Below, piece after piece: positions 35,244 to 44,615 of a stretch of 54,092 nucleotides of DNA. The notes beneath the pieces are model-generated. The model had not been told where the DNA came from, searched no databases, and saw only the letters and a program-made list of their open reading frames with translations. Position numbers and translations under genes: made by a program. This DNA is from Labilibacter sediminis (lineage in GTDB: Bacteria; Bacteroidota; Bacteroidia; Bacteroidales; Marinilabiliaceae): the NCBI RefSeq assembly GCF_005877885.1, contig NZ_VCHY01000030.1:1-54092 (forward strand), read 5' to 3'. The first letter of the stretch is position 1, and the number at the start of each line of letters is the position of its first letter.

Positions 35244-35741
35244 ATGTCTAACCAAAATTTTAAATCAAAGATTGTTTCTGTGAGTGATGCTTCTGAAATA
35301 GTGAAGCAGTGGCAACAGGATGGCGAAAAGGTTGTTTTTACAAACGGATGTTTTGATATCGTTCATCGTGGACATGTGGAATATCTTTCTAAAGCAGCTG
35401 AAAAAGGTAATCGTTTGGTTCTGGGTTTAAACACTGATGAGTCAGTTCAAAGAATTAAAGGACCTACTCGGCCAATTGTTGACGAAGAAAGCAGGGCCAT
35501 TGTATTAGCCGCTTTAGAGTTTATTGATATGGTTGTGTTTTTTAATGAGGATACACCTTATGATTTGATAAAGGCTGTGCAACCTGATGTACTGGTTAAA
35601 GGTGCTGACTATAACGTTGAAGACATTGTGGGGTATGATATTGTTGTTGGTAGAGGTGGTAAAGTAGAAACAATTTCTTTTGTTGATGGTTTTTCAACAT
35701 CTAATATTATTGATAAAATTGCAGGGGAGGTAAAAAAGTAA
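35244..35741 (+). CDS. rfaE2: D-glycero-beta-D-manno-heptose 1-phosphate adenylyltransferase (RfaE domain II)
   Basis: 165 aa from the ATG at 35244; the in-frame extension to 35097 runs through panD and the terminator and is not coding. Forms ADP-heptose for the LPS core. Cytidylyltransferase-like fold: KVVFTNGCFDIVHRGHVEYLSKAAEKGNRLVLGLNTDESVQRIKGPTRPI, with HxGH-type HRGH, and later VLVKGADYNVEDIVGYDIVVGRGGKVETI. Only the adenylyltransferase half of E. coli HldE is present; the kinase (RfaE domain I) must be encoded elsewhere, as is common outside enterobacteria. Confidence 0.93.
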   Translation: MSNQNFKSKIVSVSDASEIVKQWQQDGEKVVFTNGCFDIVHRGHVEYLSKAAEKGNRLVLGLNTDESVQRIKGPTRPIVDEESRAIVLAALEFIDMVVFFNEDTPYDLIKAVQPDVLVKGADYNVEDIVGYDIVVGRGGKVETISFVDGFSTSNIIDKIAGEVKK

Positions 35742-35780
35742 AATTATTTCTCCTAAAAGATGATCAACTAAAATTGTTTT

Positions 35781-37145
35781 ATGGCCAAAACTAAGTCTGT
35801 TTTCGTTTGTCAAAATTGTGGCACGGAATCTCCTAAGTGGATAGGTAAGTGTAATTCATGTTCTCAATGGAATACCTTTGTAGAAGAAGTGGTTGTTAAG
35901 TCACCCAAAGGTAAAACTGCACAAACTTTTTTCGAAACAGAAAGTGTAAAGCCTGAATTAATAAAAGATGTTCCTCTTTCTGAGCTTTCAAGGATATATA
36001 CTTCAAATACAGAACTGGATAGGGTTTTAGGGGGCGGAATGGTGCCTGGTTCATTAATTTTGGTTGGCGGTGAGCCCGGAATTGGTAAATCAACCCTGGT
36101 TTTACAGATGGCACTTAAAATACAATCAAAAAAAGTGCTTTATGTTTCCGGAGAGGAAAGTCCTCAGCAAATTAAATTAAGAGCTGACCGTATTCATAAA
36201 GATGCTCAAAATTGTTTGGTAGTTAGTGAAACGTCCATGGAGAAGGTTCTGGGGCACGTTAAAAATGTAAATCCGGATTTATTGGTTATTGATTCTATTC
36301 AAACCTTAAGCAGTGATACCATTGAGTCTTTGCCCGGAAGTGTATCGCAAATTCGTGAGTGTACGGGATTAATTCTTCGCGTGGCTAAAGAAACAAATAC
36401 GCCTGTAATTCTTATCGGTCATATTAATAAAGAAGGAAATATTGCCGGGCCAAAGGTGTTGGAGCATATGGTTGATGTTGTGCTTCAGTTCGAAGGTGAT
36501 CGAAACCATATGTATCGTATTTTAAGGTCCATAAAAAACAGGTTTGGTTCTACGGCTGAAATCGGAATTTTTGAAATGTTGGGTGATGGACTTAGGGAGG
36601 TGGCTAATCCGTCTGAATTATTGCTGTCTCATCATCAGGATAAATTGAGTGGTATATCTATTGCAGCGGCAATTGAAGGGATGCGACCTTTTTTAATTGA
36701 GGTGCAGGCTTTGGTGAGCACTGCAGCATACGGAACGCCTCAGCGATCATCAACAGGTTTTGATCTACGAAGATTGAATATGCTTCTTGCCGTTCTTGAA
36801 AAGAGAGCAGGATTTAAATTAGCCGTTAAGGATGTATTTTTAAATATTGCAGGAGGAATTAAAGTGAATGATCCATCTATTGATCTGGCTGTGGTTTCTG
36901 CAATTTTATCTTCTAATATTGACCTTTCTATCTCACCCAAAATTTGTGTGGCCGGTGAAGTTGGCCTTTCCGGCGAAATACGTCCAATTACACGTATTGA
37001 CCAGAGAATTGGTGAAGCTTCTAAGCTGGGTTTTGATCAGATTATTGTTCCTCGTTTAACAAAAGGGCTTGACTTATCGAAATACGATATTGAAGTAATA
37101 GAGGTAAGTAAATTAGAAGAGGCCTTTAAGTTGTTATTTGCTTAA
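35781..37145 (+). CDS. radA: DNA repair protein RadA
   Basis: 454 aa. RecA-like branch-migration helicase acting in recombination intermediates. Order of parts: N-terminal zinc finger (VCQNCGTESPKWIGKCNSCSQW), the RecA-like ATPase with Walker A GGEPGIGKSTL and Walker B-type LLVIDSIQTL, the RadA-specific KNRFGST motif, and a C-terminal Lon-protease-like domain (VAGEVGLSGEIRPITRIDQRIGEASKLGF). All are intact. It follows rfaE2 by 39 bases. An imperfect hairpin spans its stop codon (37118-37153), facing the convergent PBP1A gene. Confidence 0.97.
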   Translation: MAKTKSVFVCQNCGTESPKWIGKCNSCSQWNTFVEEVVVKSPKGKTAQTFFETESVKPELIKDVPLSELSRIYTSNTELDRVLGGGMVPGSLILVGGEPGIGKSTLVLQMALKIQSKKVLYVSGEESPQQIKLRADRIHKDAQNCLVVSETSMEKVLGHVKNVNPDLLVIDSIQTLSSDTIESLPGSVSQIRECTGLILRVAKETNTPVILIGHINKEGNIAGPKVLEHMVDVVLQFEGDRNHMYRILRSIKNRFGSTAEIGIFEMLGDGLREVANPSELLLSHHQDKLSGISIAAAIEGMRPFLIEVQALVSTAAYGTPQRSSTGFDLRRLNMLLAVLEKRAGFKLAVKDVFLNIAGGIKVNDPSIDLAVVSAILSSNIDLSISPKICVAGEVGLSGEIRPITRIDQRIGEASKLGFDQIIVPRLTKGLDLSKYDIEVIEVSKLEEAFKLLFA

Positions 37146-37180
37146 AGACCTCTGTTTAAATTTTAATCGAACTGTGGTTG

Positions 37181-39541
37181 TTATTCAAACTCGTCTTCAC
37201 CACCGTTGGTGTATGTCTCTTCTTCTGTATTTTCTTCCGTAGTAGGCCTAATGTCGCCTTCGCACTGTAAATCCAATGAAAAGTTAATAGGTTCTTCAAA
37301 TATATCCTCTTGTGTGATCAATAGTGATTCGTCATTATAAACACTATCCATGTAAATGGCCCAAATAGGTAAAGCCATATTTGCACCTTGCCCTAAACTA
37401 ATACCATCAAAGTGAATATCCCTGTCTTCACCTCCAACCCATACTCCTGTTACGAGGTTTGGTGTTACACCAATAAACCAACCATCAGAGTGGTTCTGTG
37501 TAGTACCGGTTTTTCCTCCAATCTCTCCGGTAAACTGGTATGGGTATCGTAGTCTTCTACCTGTTCCTTGGTTAATAACCCCTTGAAGAAGATTGAGCAT
37601 TAAGAATGCGGTTTGTTCACTAATAACCTCTTTCTTTTTCGGAGTGAATTGAGCAATTACGTTGCCAAAACGATCTTCTATTCGTGAAAGCATTATTGGT
37701 TCAATGCGCACCCCTTTGTTGGCATAGGTACTATAAGCACTGGTTATCTCTGATAATGCAAAATCTGGAGTTCCAAGGCACAACGAAGGAACAGGGTCAA
37801 TATAGCTATTGATACCAAGTTCGTTGATCATATCTCTTACAGCAACGGGATTATACTGTTTCATTACCCAGGCAGATATGTTGTTGTTAGAATTGGCTAA
37901 CCCCCATTTAAGCGTTACCATTTCTCCTTTGCGTGCTCTACCGCCATCACGAGGTGTCCAGGTTTTTCCATCAGGCAAAACAAAGGTTTGAGGAATGTTA
38001 GGTACCAGATCACATGGAGTATGTCCTTCTTGCATAGCAAGGGTGTATACCAAAGGTTTAATGGTTGAACCCACTTGTCTTTTCCCTTTGGTGGCCATAT
38101 CGTACATAAAATATTTAAAGTTTGGCCCGCCAACGTATGCTTTTACATGTCCGTTATGTGGATCAATAGAAAACAAACTTGCTCGTAAGAAAAACTTAAA
38201 GTGTTTAATCGAATCCAAAGGAGAGAGTACAGTATCTACATCTCCATCCCAGGTAAATACCTGCATATCTACCGGTTTGTTAAAAACTTCCATTATTGAG
38301 TCTTTACTAAAACCAGCATTGTTCATCACTCTGTAGCGTTCTGAGTTTCTTATGGCTTTATTAATGATGTTATCATATTGTTCTTCGGTAAGATTCTTAG
38401 TAAATGGAGCTCTTGGTCTACCTTTCTTCTCTTTAAAGAATGCTTTCTGAAGATCATTAGATAAGTGATTCTTTACGGCAGCCTCAGCATGCACCTGCAT
38501 TTTGTAATTAACGGTAGTGTAAATTTTTAATCCGTCGCGGTATATATTATAATGCGTACCGTCAGGCTTTAAAGTTTTATTAATAAAACCATACGAGGGA
38601 TTGTTCTCCCATTCTATACTATCGCTTATGAATTTACTGGTAAGGTATGAAGGGTAGTTTTCTCTTTCCGGTTTTTTGGCATTTAAAGTAAGCCTAATGT
38701 GTTCTCGCAAATATGGAGCTACGCCTTCTTTGTGGTCTCTTCTGTTAAATTTTAAAGTAAGAGGAATATTTCTTAAAGAATCATATTCTTCCTCGTTAAT
38801 AAAATGAGCTTTGCGCATTTGGCTTAATACCACATTTCTTCTGAATTCAGTAGTGTCTTTTCTTCTAACCGGATTAAATAATGCTGGATTTTTGAGCATC
38901 CCGATTAATGTTGCTGCTTCTTCAATTTTTATGGAATCAGTGCTTGTATTAAAAAAGGTTTTTGCCGCAGATTTAATTCCATATGCATCATATATATATT
39001 CTACCTTGTTTAAATACATGGTAAGAATTTCGTGTTTGGTGTAGCTACGCTCAAGTTTTACAGCTATTACCCACTCATTTAGCTTTTGAAGGCTTCGCTC
39101 CCAGATGTTTTTTGCTCTTTTATGGAACAACAGTTTTGCTAATTGCTGAGTGATTGTACTACCACCACCGGATCCTTTGTCGCCTAATAATACGGTTCTA
39201 AAAGCTACACGGGCCAATCCTCGGGGATCAACTCCTGAATGATCATAAAACCTAAGATCTTCTGTAGCAATAAGGGAATTTACCAAGTGAGGAGATAATT
39301 GCTCAAAGTCCACTGAGGTTCTGTTCTCAATGGCAAAGGTTCCAAGCAGTTGACTGTCTTCTGAAATAATTTCAGTAGCTATGCTATTTTTTGGATTTTC
39401 TAGTTCGGCGAATGATGGCATTACACCTAAGTGGCCTTGAGATATTAAAAAGAATAAAAGGAATATCATGAAAAAACCACATAAGATGATTCCCCAGAAC
39501 CATTTAATAACTCTTTTTATACCGGTATTTTTAGTTGTCAT
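37181..39541 (-). CDS. penicillin-binding protein 1A
   Basis: 786 aa, bifunctional class A PBP, anchored by an N-terminal helix (about residues 12-32, WFWGIILCGFFMIFLLFFLIS). GT51 domain: ATEDLRFYDHSGVDPRGLARVAFR and GSGGGSTITQQLAKLLFHKR. Transpeptidase domain: QVGSTIKPLVY (Ser of SxxK), ANSNNNIS (SxN) and GKTGTTQNHSDGWFIG (KTG). The C-terminus is acidic (TTEENTEEETYTNGGEDEFE). It builds and cross-links peptidoglycan in the periplasm and is the main class A enzyme beside PBP1C in this window. Gap to topA (39542-39813) holds only a near-consensus -7 box (39567-39574, minus strand). Confidence 0.95.
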   Translation of the reverse strand: MTTKNTGIKRVIKWFWGIILCGFFMIFLLFFLISQGHLGVMPSFAELENPKNSIATEIISEDSQLLGTFAIENRTSVDFEQLSPHLVNSLIATEDLRFYDHSGVDPRGLARVAFRTVLLGDKGSGGGSTITQQLAKLLFHKRAKNIWERSLQKLNEWVIAVKLERSYTKHEILTMYLNKVEYIYDAYGIKSAAKTFFNTSTDSIKIEEAATLIGMLKNPALFNPVRRKDTTEFRRNVVLSQMRKAHFINEEEYDSLRNIPLTLKFNRRDHKEGVAPYLREHIRLTLNAKKPERENYPSYLTSKFISDSIEWENNPSYGFINKTLKPDGTHYNIYRDGLKIYTTVNYKMQVHAEAAVKNHLSNDLQKAFFKEKKGRPRAPFTKNLTEEQYDNIINKAIRNSERYRVMNNAGFSKDSIMEVFNKPVDMQVFTWDGDVDTVLSPLDSIKHFKFFLRASLFSIDPHNGHVKAYVGGPNFKYFMYDMATKGKRQVGSTIKPLVYTLAMQEGHTPCDLVPNIPQTFVLPDGKTWTPRDGGRARKGEMVTLKWGLANSNNNISAWVMKQYNPVAVRDMINELGINSYIDPVPSLCLGTPDFALSEITSAYSTYANKGVRIEPIMLSRIEDRFGNVIAQFTPKKKEVISEQTAFLMLNLLQGVINQGTGRRLRYPYQFTGEIGGKTGTTQNHSDGWFIGVTPNLVTGVWVGGEDRDIHFDGISLGQGANMALPIWAIYMDSVYNDESLLITQEDIFEEPINFSLDLQCEGDIRPTTEENTEEETYTNGGEDEFE

Positions 39542-39813
39542 ACGTTGTATTGTTGAAATTTTGCAGTAAAATTAGCAATTTTACTCAATACAACGGACTT
39601 CGTATATAAAGTTCTGGAATCAAGAATGATGATTCGATGGAAGATAATGCTGTTATAAAACAACTGTTTTAGTTTTGTAAGGATAATTTTTTAAATTTGA
39701 CGGCTTTATTAAGAGGAGAATATATTTTAATAATATTCGAAACTTTAGATTTTTGGCGTATATTTCTCGTTAAGAGCTTGATATGGGCTTTCTTAAGTAA
39801 ACTTTGATTGTAG

Positions 39814-42264
39814 ATGGCGAAGAAAAGTAATATAAGTGAGGAGAATTTGGTGATTGTCGAGTCTCCGGCAAAAGCGAAAACTATAGAAAAGTTTTTAGGT
39901 GGAAATTTTTTAGTTAAATCGAGTTATGGACATATTCGAGATTTGGCTAAAAAAGATTTCGGAATTGATATAGCAAATAAATACCTTCCAACTTATGTAG
40001 TTTCAGATGATAAGAAGGAGGTGGTAAAAGAGCTTAAGAAACTGGTTAAAGAAGTAAAAACAGTTTGGCTCGCTTCGGATGAAGACCGCGAAGGAGAAGC
40101 TATTGCCTGGCATTTGTATGATGAGTTAGGTCTTACGCCTGAGAATACAAAAAGAATTGTATTTCATGAAATTACTAAATCAGCTATTTTAAATGCGGTT
40201 GATAATCCACGCGATATAAATATTGACTTGGTAAATGCACAACAGGCGCGCAGGGTATTAGACCGACTGGTGGGTTTTGAACTTTCTCCGGTACTTTGGA
40301 AAAAAGTTAAGCCTTCTTTGTCTGCAGGACGTGTACAATCTGTTACAGTGCGTCTTTTGGTGGAACGAGAAAGAGAAATTTTTGCTTTTAAACCAGAATC
40401 ATCATTTCGTGTAACAGCTGTTTTTACCATTACTGATAAAGATGGTAATCAAAGCGAATTGAAATCAGAGTTATCAAAGCGTTTCTCAACTTTGGAAGAA
40501 ACTGAGGTATTTTTAAATAAATGTAAGAATGCAGATTTTAAGGTTGCCAATATCACAAAAAAACCACTGAAGAAGACTCCTGCTGCACCATTTACAACAT
40601 CTACATTACAGCAGGAAGCAAGTAGAAAACTTGGTTTTTCAGTTGGGCAAACCATGTCTGTTGCTCAAAAGTTATATGAAGCGGGAAAGATAACATATAT
40701 GCGTACTGACTCGGTTAATTTAGCCGATACAGCAATTCAAATGGCTTCTGACCAAATTAGTAATGTAATGGGTGAAGAGTATTTGAAAGTTAGAAAGTAC
40801 CAAACAAAGAGTAAAGGAGCTCAGGAAGCGCATGAGGCTATCAGACCTACTTATCTGGATAAGCCTACGGTTTCAGGTTCTCAACAGGAGCAAAAATTAT
40901 ATGAGCTAATTTGGAAACGCACTATTGCATCCCAAATGAGCGATGCTCAATTAGAGAAAACCACTATTCAGATTAAAGGCGATGGCATAAGTGAGCATTT
41001 TGTGGCCACAGGTGAGGTGATTAAGTTTGATGGTTTTTTAAAGGTGTATATTCAATCTGCAGAATTAGAAAGCGAAAATGAAGGAGAGGAAGATTCTGGT
41101 TTATTACCGCCATTAGAAGTTGGACAGAGTTTAGGAACTGATATAATTGAGGCTCGGGAAAGATGGAGTCAAAAGCCGGCTCGTTATTCAGAAGCATCTC
41201 TGGTTAAAAAATTAGAAGATCTTGGTATTGGTCGTCCTTCTACATATGCTCCTACTATTTCTACTGTTCAAAACAGAGGGTATGTTGTTAAGGAGGATAG
41301 AGAAGGTAAAGAAAGAAATTATCAGTATATCGCTTTAGCAGATGGTGAAATTAATGCAGAAGTTAAAGCAGAAATCAGCGGAGCAGAAAGGAATAAGTTA
41401 TTCCCTACTGATGTCGGCATGGTCGTAACTGATTTCCTGATGAAATACTTTACCGATATTGTAAGCTATGATTTTACTGCGAAGGTGGAAGCTGAGTTTG
41501 ATGAGATTTCGGTTGGAAAAATTGTATGGAATGAGTCAATTGATAATTTCTATAAAGGTTTCCATGAACAAGTAGAGGATACCCTTGAGAATTCAGAGCG
41601 TAATACTGGAGAAAGACACTTAGGAGAGGATCCTAAAACGGGAAAACCAGTAATTGTTAAAATAGGTCGTTATGGTCCTATGGCACAGTTGGGAGAAAGC
41701 AGTGAAGATGAAGAGGTGGAAAAGCCTAAATTTGCTTCTTTGCAAAAAGGACAGCATCTTGAAACCATTACGCTTGAAGAAGCGATCAGGCTTTTTGATC
41801 TTCCTCGTGACTTAGGTTTGTATGAAAATAAAAAAGTAGTGGTGGGAATTGGTCGTTTTGGGCCTTATGTTCGCCATGATGGTAAATTTGTATCCCTTAA
41901 AAAAGGAGTGGATGATCCTTTGACCATAGAGTTGGAGAGGGCTATAATTTTAATTGAAGAGAAAAGAAAAGCTGACCGTGAAAAGTTTATAAAAAGCTAC
42001 GATGAAGATCCTGAAGTGCAAATCCTGAATGGTCGATGGGGGCCTTACATTTCTTACCAAAAGAAAAATTATAAAATCCCTAAAGACACTGATCCAAAGG
42101 AGTTGTCATTTGAGGATTGCCAAAAGCTCATTAAAGAAGGAGGTAAGAAAACGACAAAGAAAGCTCCAGCTAAGAAAACGACAGCTAAAAAGACTGCAAC
42201 CAAAAAAACTGCAGCAGCAAAGAAAACGACAAAAAAAACAACATCAAAGACTAATAAAAAATAA
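39814..42264 (+). CDS. topA: DNA topoisomerase I
   Basis: 816 aa, type IA enzyme relaxing negative supercoils. Toprim domain: LVIVESPAKAKTIEKFLGG and ASDEDREGEAIAWH. The catalytic tyrosine lies in KITYMRTDS. SAGRVQSVTVRLLVERE and GIGRPSTYAPTI are further family marks. In place of C-terminal zinc fingers it has repeated topo C-terminal modules (GRYGPMAQLG, GIGRFGPYVRHDGKFVSLKKG, GRWGPYISYQKKNYKIPK). The last ~40 residues are a histone-H1-like tail of Lys, Thr and Ala (KKTTKKAPAKKTTAKKT). The arginase-fold gene follows after 19 bases. Confidence 0.97.
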   Translation: MAKKSNISEENLVIVESPAKAKTIEKFLGGNFLVKSSYGHIRDLAKKDFGIDIANKYLPTYVVSDDKKEVVKELKKLVKEVKTVWLASDEDREGEAIAWHLYDELGLTPENTKRIVFHEITKSAILNAVDNPRDINIDLVNAQQARRVLDRLVGFELSPVLWKKVKPSLSAGRVQSVTVRLLVEREREIFAFKPESSFRVTAVFTITDKDGNQSELKSELSKRFSTLEETEVFLNKCKNADFKVANITKKPLKKTPAAPFTTSTLQQEASRKLGFSVGQTMSVAQKLYEAGKITYMRTDSVNLADTAIQMASDQISNVMGEEYLKVRKYQTKSKGAQEAHEAIRPTYLDKPTVSGSQQEQKLYELIWKRTIASQMSDAQLEKTTIQIKGDGISEHFVATGEVIKFDGFLKVYIQSAELESENEGEEDSGLLPPLEVGQSLGTDIIEARERWSQKPARYSEASLVKKLEDLGIGRPSTYAPTISTVQNRGYVVKEDREGKERNYQYIALADGEINAEVKAEISGAERNKLFPTDVGMVVTDFLMKYFTDIVSYDFTAKVEAEFDEISVGKIVWNESIDNFYKGFHEQVEDTLENSERNTGERHLGEDPKTGKPVIVKIGRYGPMAQLGESSEDEEVEKPKFASLQKGQHLETITLEEAIRLFDLPRDLGLYENKKVVVGIGRFGPYVRHDGKFVSLKKGVDDPLTIELERAIILIEEKRKADREKFIKSYDEDPEVQILNGRWGPYISYQKKNYKIPKDTDPKELSFEDCQKLIKEGGKKTTKKAPAKKTTAKKTATKKTAAAKKTTKKTTSKTNKK

Positions 42265-42283
42265 CCTGTAATAAACCTAACCC

Positions 42284-43441
42284 GTGCAAATCAGAGATTT
42301 ATTTAATCCCATATTAAAACCTAATAATGTAGCTTCTACAATGCCAGTAGAGGATGCATTGTTGAGTCAAATTACATATGGATTTAATGAGGATGATGAA
42401 GGTGTGGGTAAATACGATATTGCAATTATTGGTGTTGCTGATGGACGAAATTCAATTGATAACGAAGGTTGTGCAGAAGCCTGCGATGTGATAAGGCCGT
42501 TTTTAGCCAGTTTGCGAAAAACCTCAAGAAATTTAAATATCGTTGATTTAGGAAATGTAAAAGGCAAAACATTAAATGATCGATATTTTGCAGTTGCAGA
42601 GGTAACAAAAATATTATTGTCACATCAGGTAAGAGTATTGCTCTTAGGTGGAGGTCAGGATTACAACCTGCCGGTTGTGAAATCATTAGTGGAAGCCAAT
42701 AGGGACATCGCAGTTTCTGTTATTGATTCAAAACTGGACCTTGTTATTGATATTGCAGAATTTTCCTCTCAAACTTTCTTGTCTCAAATCCGGGAAAAAT
42801 ATCATAATAATGTATTTGAGTTAAATGTACTTGGGATTCAAAAGTATTTAGTCGGAGAATCTCAGGAGCAATTGATGAACGAATCATATTGGGAGGTTGT
42901 GCGTTTAAAAGACTTAAGGGATAAAAATATTTCCAGAATAGAACCTTATTTACGCGATGCAGATTTGGTAAGTTTTGATGTAGGCGCCATACAGCAGAAT
43001 TATATGCCGTATTATTCAATGATTAATATAAATGGTTTTAATGGATTTGAAGCATGTCAAACGGCTTGGTATGCCGGAATGAGTGATAGTTTGAAGTGCT
43101 TTAGTTTGCAGGAATATAATCCTTTATTAGATAAAACTAAGGAGGGAGGAGCGTTGTGTGCTCAAATCTTATGGCATTTGCTTGAGGGTATATCTGTGAA
43201 AGTCAGCGATATACCTTCTGAAGATTCAAATAGTTATAAAATTTCTGTTGTTCATTTACACGAATTTGATGTAGATATACGTTTCTATACAAACAGAGTA
43301 AATAAAAGATGGTGGATTGAGGTACCGTTTGAGGAAAAAGTAAGGATGTTGGCATGTGATGAAAAGGATTATCTATTAGCCCAACATGGTGAGTTGCCTG
43401 AAAAGTGGTGGCGGTTTTTTCAAAGAAGAGCAGTAGATTAG
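42284..43441 (+). CDS. arginase/formimidoylglutamase-fold protein, probable pseudoenzyme
   Basis: 385 aa, GTG start (next ATG is codon 20). Ureohydrolase fold: the three metal motifs are recognisable but broken. GGDH is GGGQ (122-125), DAHxD is DSKLD (148-152), and SxDxD is SFDVG (230-234). So three of six manganese ligands (two His, one Asp) are lost, while D148, D152 and D232 remain; the later EYNPLLD (277-283) resembles the family's E-x-NP. Databases would probably call it formimidoylglutamase, but catalysis looks unlikely. It sits between topA and porP-gldKLMN and contains no signal peptide. A cytoplasmic partner of the secretion locus is possible but unproven. Confidence 0.8.
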   Translation: MQIRDLFNPILKPNNVASTMPVEDALLSQITYGFNEDDEGVGKYDIAIIGVADGRNSIDNEGCAEACDVIRPFLASLRKTSRNLNIVDLGNVKGKTLNDRYFAVAEVTKILLSHQVRVLLLGGGQDYNLPVVKSLVEANRDIAVSVIDSKLDLVIDIAEFSSQTFLSQIREKYHNNVFELNVLGIQKYLVGESQEQLMNESYWEVVRLKDLRDKNISRIEPYLRDADLVSFDVGAIQQNYMPYYSMININGFNGFEACQTAWYAGMSDSLKCFSLQEYNPLLDKTKEGGALCAQILWHLLEGISVKVSDIPSEDSNSYKISVVHLHEFDVDIRFYTNRVNKRWWIEVPFEEKVRMLACDEKDYLLAQHGELPEKWWRFFQRRAVD

Positions 43442-43629
43442 ATCACTTTATAAAAAAATAACATGTTTAATTCATAAAAACGAAACCTTTATAATTGAAA
43501 TAAAGTATACGAATTCAGTTTTTTGATCAACCTATATTTATTGTTTAATAGGTTAATGTGTAGTAAATCAATTAAATAAGTCGTGGTTGGTCGAAACGGA
43601 GTTCTTTGAGTTTTTTATATCTAAAATAA

Positions 43630-44574
43630 ATGTTTAGGAGAATTCTGATTTTTGTTATATTTTGCATTGCTGCAATAGGTATAAAAGCGCAGTATGATCC
43701 TCAGTTTAGTCAGAATATGTTTAATAATCTGGCCGTAAACCCGGGATATGCAGGTTCAAGTAACGGAATTAACCTGGTTGCGTTAAACAGAAATCAATGG
43801 AGCGGAAGTTACGCTATAAAAACAACGGTTTTTAGTGGTGATATGCCTGTTAAATTCTTTGGATTGGATTCTGGAATTGGCTTAAATGTAATAAATGATG
43901 AAATAGGTTTTTTTACTAATCTATCGATGTCTTTAAATTATGCAGTTAAGTTTCAGTTAGAAAAAGGTGTGTTAGGAATGGGATTAAATGTTGGATTAGT
44001 TAACCAAACCCTGGATGGAAGTAAGTTTTTTTTCCCGGAAAGGGATATATTTTCACCTGAAGATCCAAGTTTACCAGGGGCAGAAGTGTCAGGTTCAGCT
44101 TTTGATGCAGGATTAGGTGTTTACTACCATCAAAAAGAGTGGTATGCAGGAGCATCTTTATCGCATATAAATAAGCCCAGTCCAAATTATAAAGGAGAAG
44201 CTAATTTTACTTTAACCGGGACTCTATATCTCACAGGAGGGTATAATTATAAGGTTGAAGATACAGCATATGAAATACTACCTTCGGTGTTTTATAAAAC
44301 AGATGGAAGGAGTTTTCAAATAGATTTAAATACTTTGGTGCGTTACAGAGGAAGATATTGGGGAGGTCTAACGTACAGGTTTCAGGATGCTATAGTCTTG
44401 TTAGGAGGTATTGAAATGAGAAACGGCGTTCGTTTCGGTTATAGTTATGATATCACAACCTCAGCAGTTGCAACTGCCGGAAATGGGGGGACACATGAGC
44501 TGATGGTTGGATATAACTTAGATATAAATTTTGAAAAACGTACTAAACGCTATAAAAGCGTAAGATATTTATAA
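43630..44574 (+). CDS. porP: PorP/SprF family type IX secretion system membrane protein
   Basis: 314 aa. Signal peptide (MFRRILIFVIFCIAAIGIKAQ), then the family opening YDPQFSQNMFNNLAVNPGYAGSSNGINLVALNRNQWSG and a predicted 14-strand-like outer-membrane barrel (GIGLNVINDEIGFF, AVKFQLEKGVLGMGLNVGLV, LGVYYHQKEWYAGASLSHIN, YRGRYWGGLTYRFQDAIVLLGGIEMRNGVRFGYSYDI). Such proteins anchor or support T9SS/gliding components at the outer membrane. Located 41 bases before gldK, in the same order as the porPKLMN operon known from Porphyromonas. Confidence 0.92.
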   Translation: MFRRILIFVIFCIAAIGIKAQYDPQFSQNMFNNLAVNPGYAGSSNGINLVALNRNQWSGSYAIKTTVFSGDMPVKFFGLDSGIGLNVINDEIGFFTNLSMSLNYAVKFQLEKGVLGMGLNVGLVNQTLDGSKFFFPERDIFSPEDPSLPGAEVSGSAFDAGLGVYYHQKEWYAGASLSHINKPSPNYKGEANFTLTGTLYLTGGYNYKVEDTAYEILPSVFYKTDGRSFQIDLNTLVRYRGRYWGGLTYRFQDAIVLLGGIEMRNGVRFGYSYDITTSAVATAGNGGTHELMVGYNLDINFEKRTKRYKSVRYL

Positions 44575-44615
44575 GAGAAAATTTAAAAAGTAAAATACCG
44601 ATAGTCTGAAATATT

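Noticed and set aside
37118-37153. Terminator across the radA stop codon
   Set aside because: The stem has a mismatch and overlaps the coding end with no T run, so I do not list it as a terminator.
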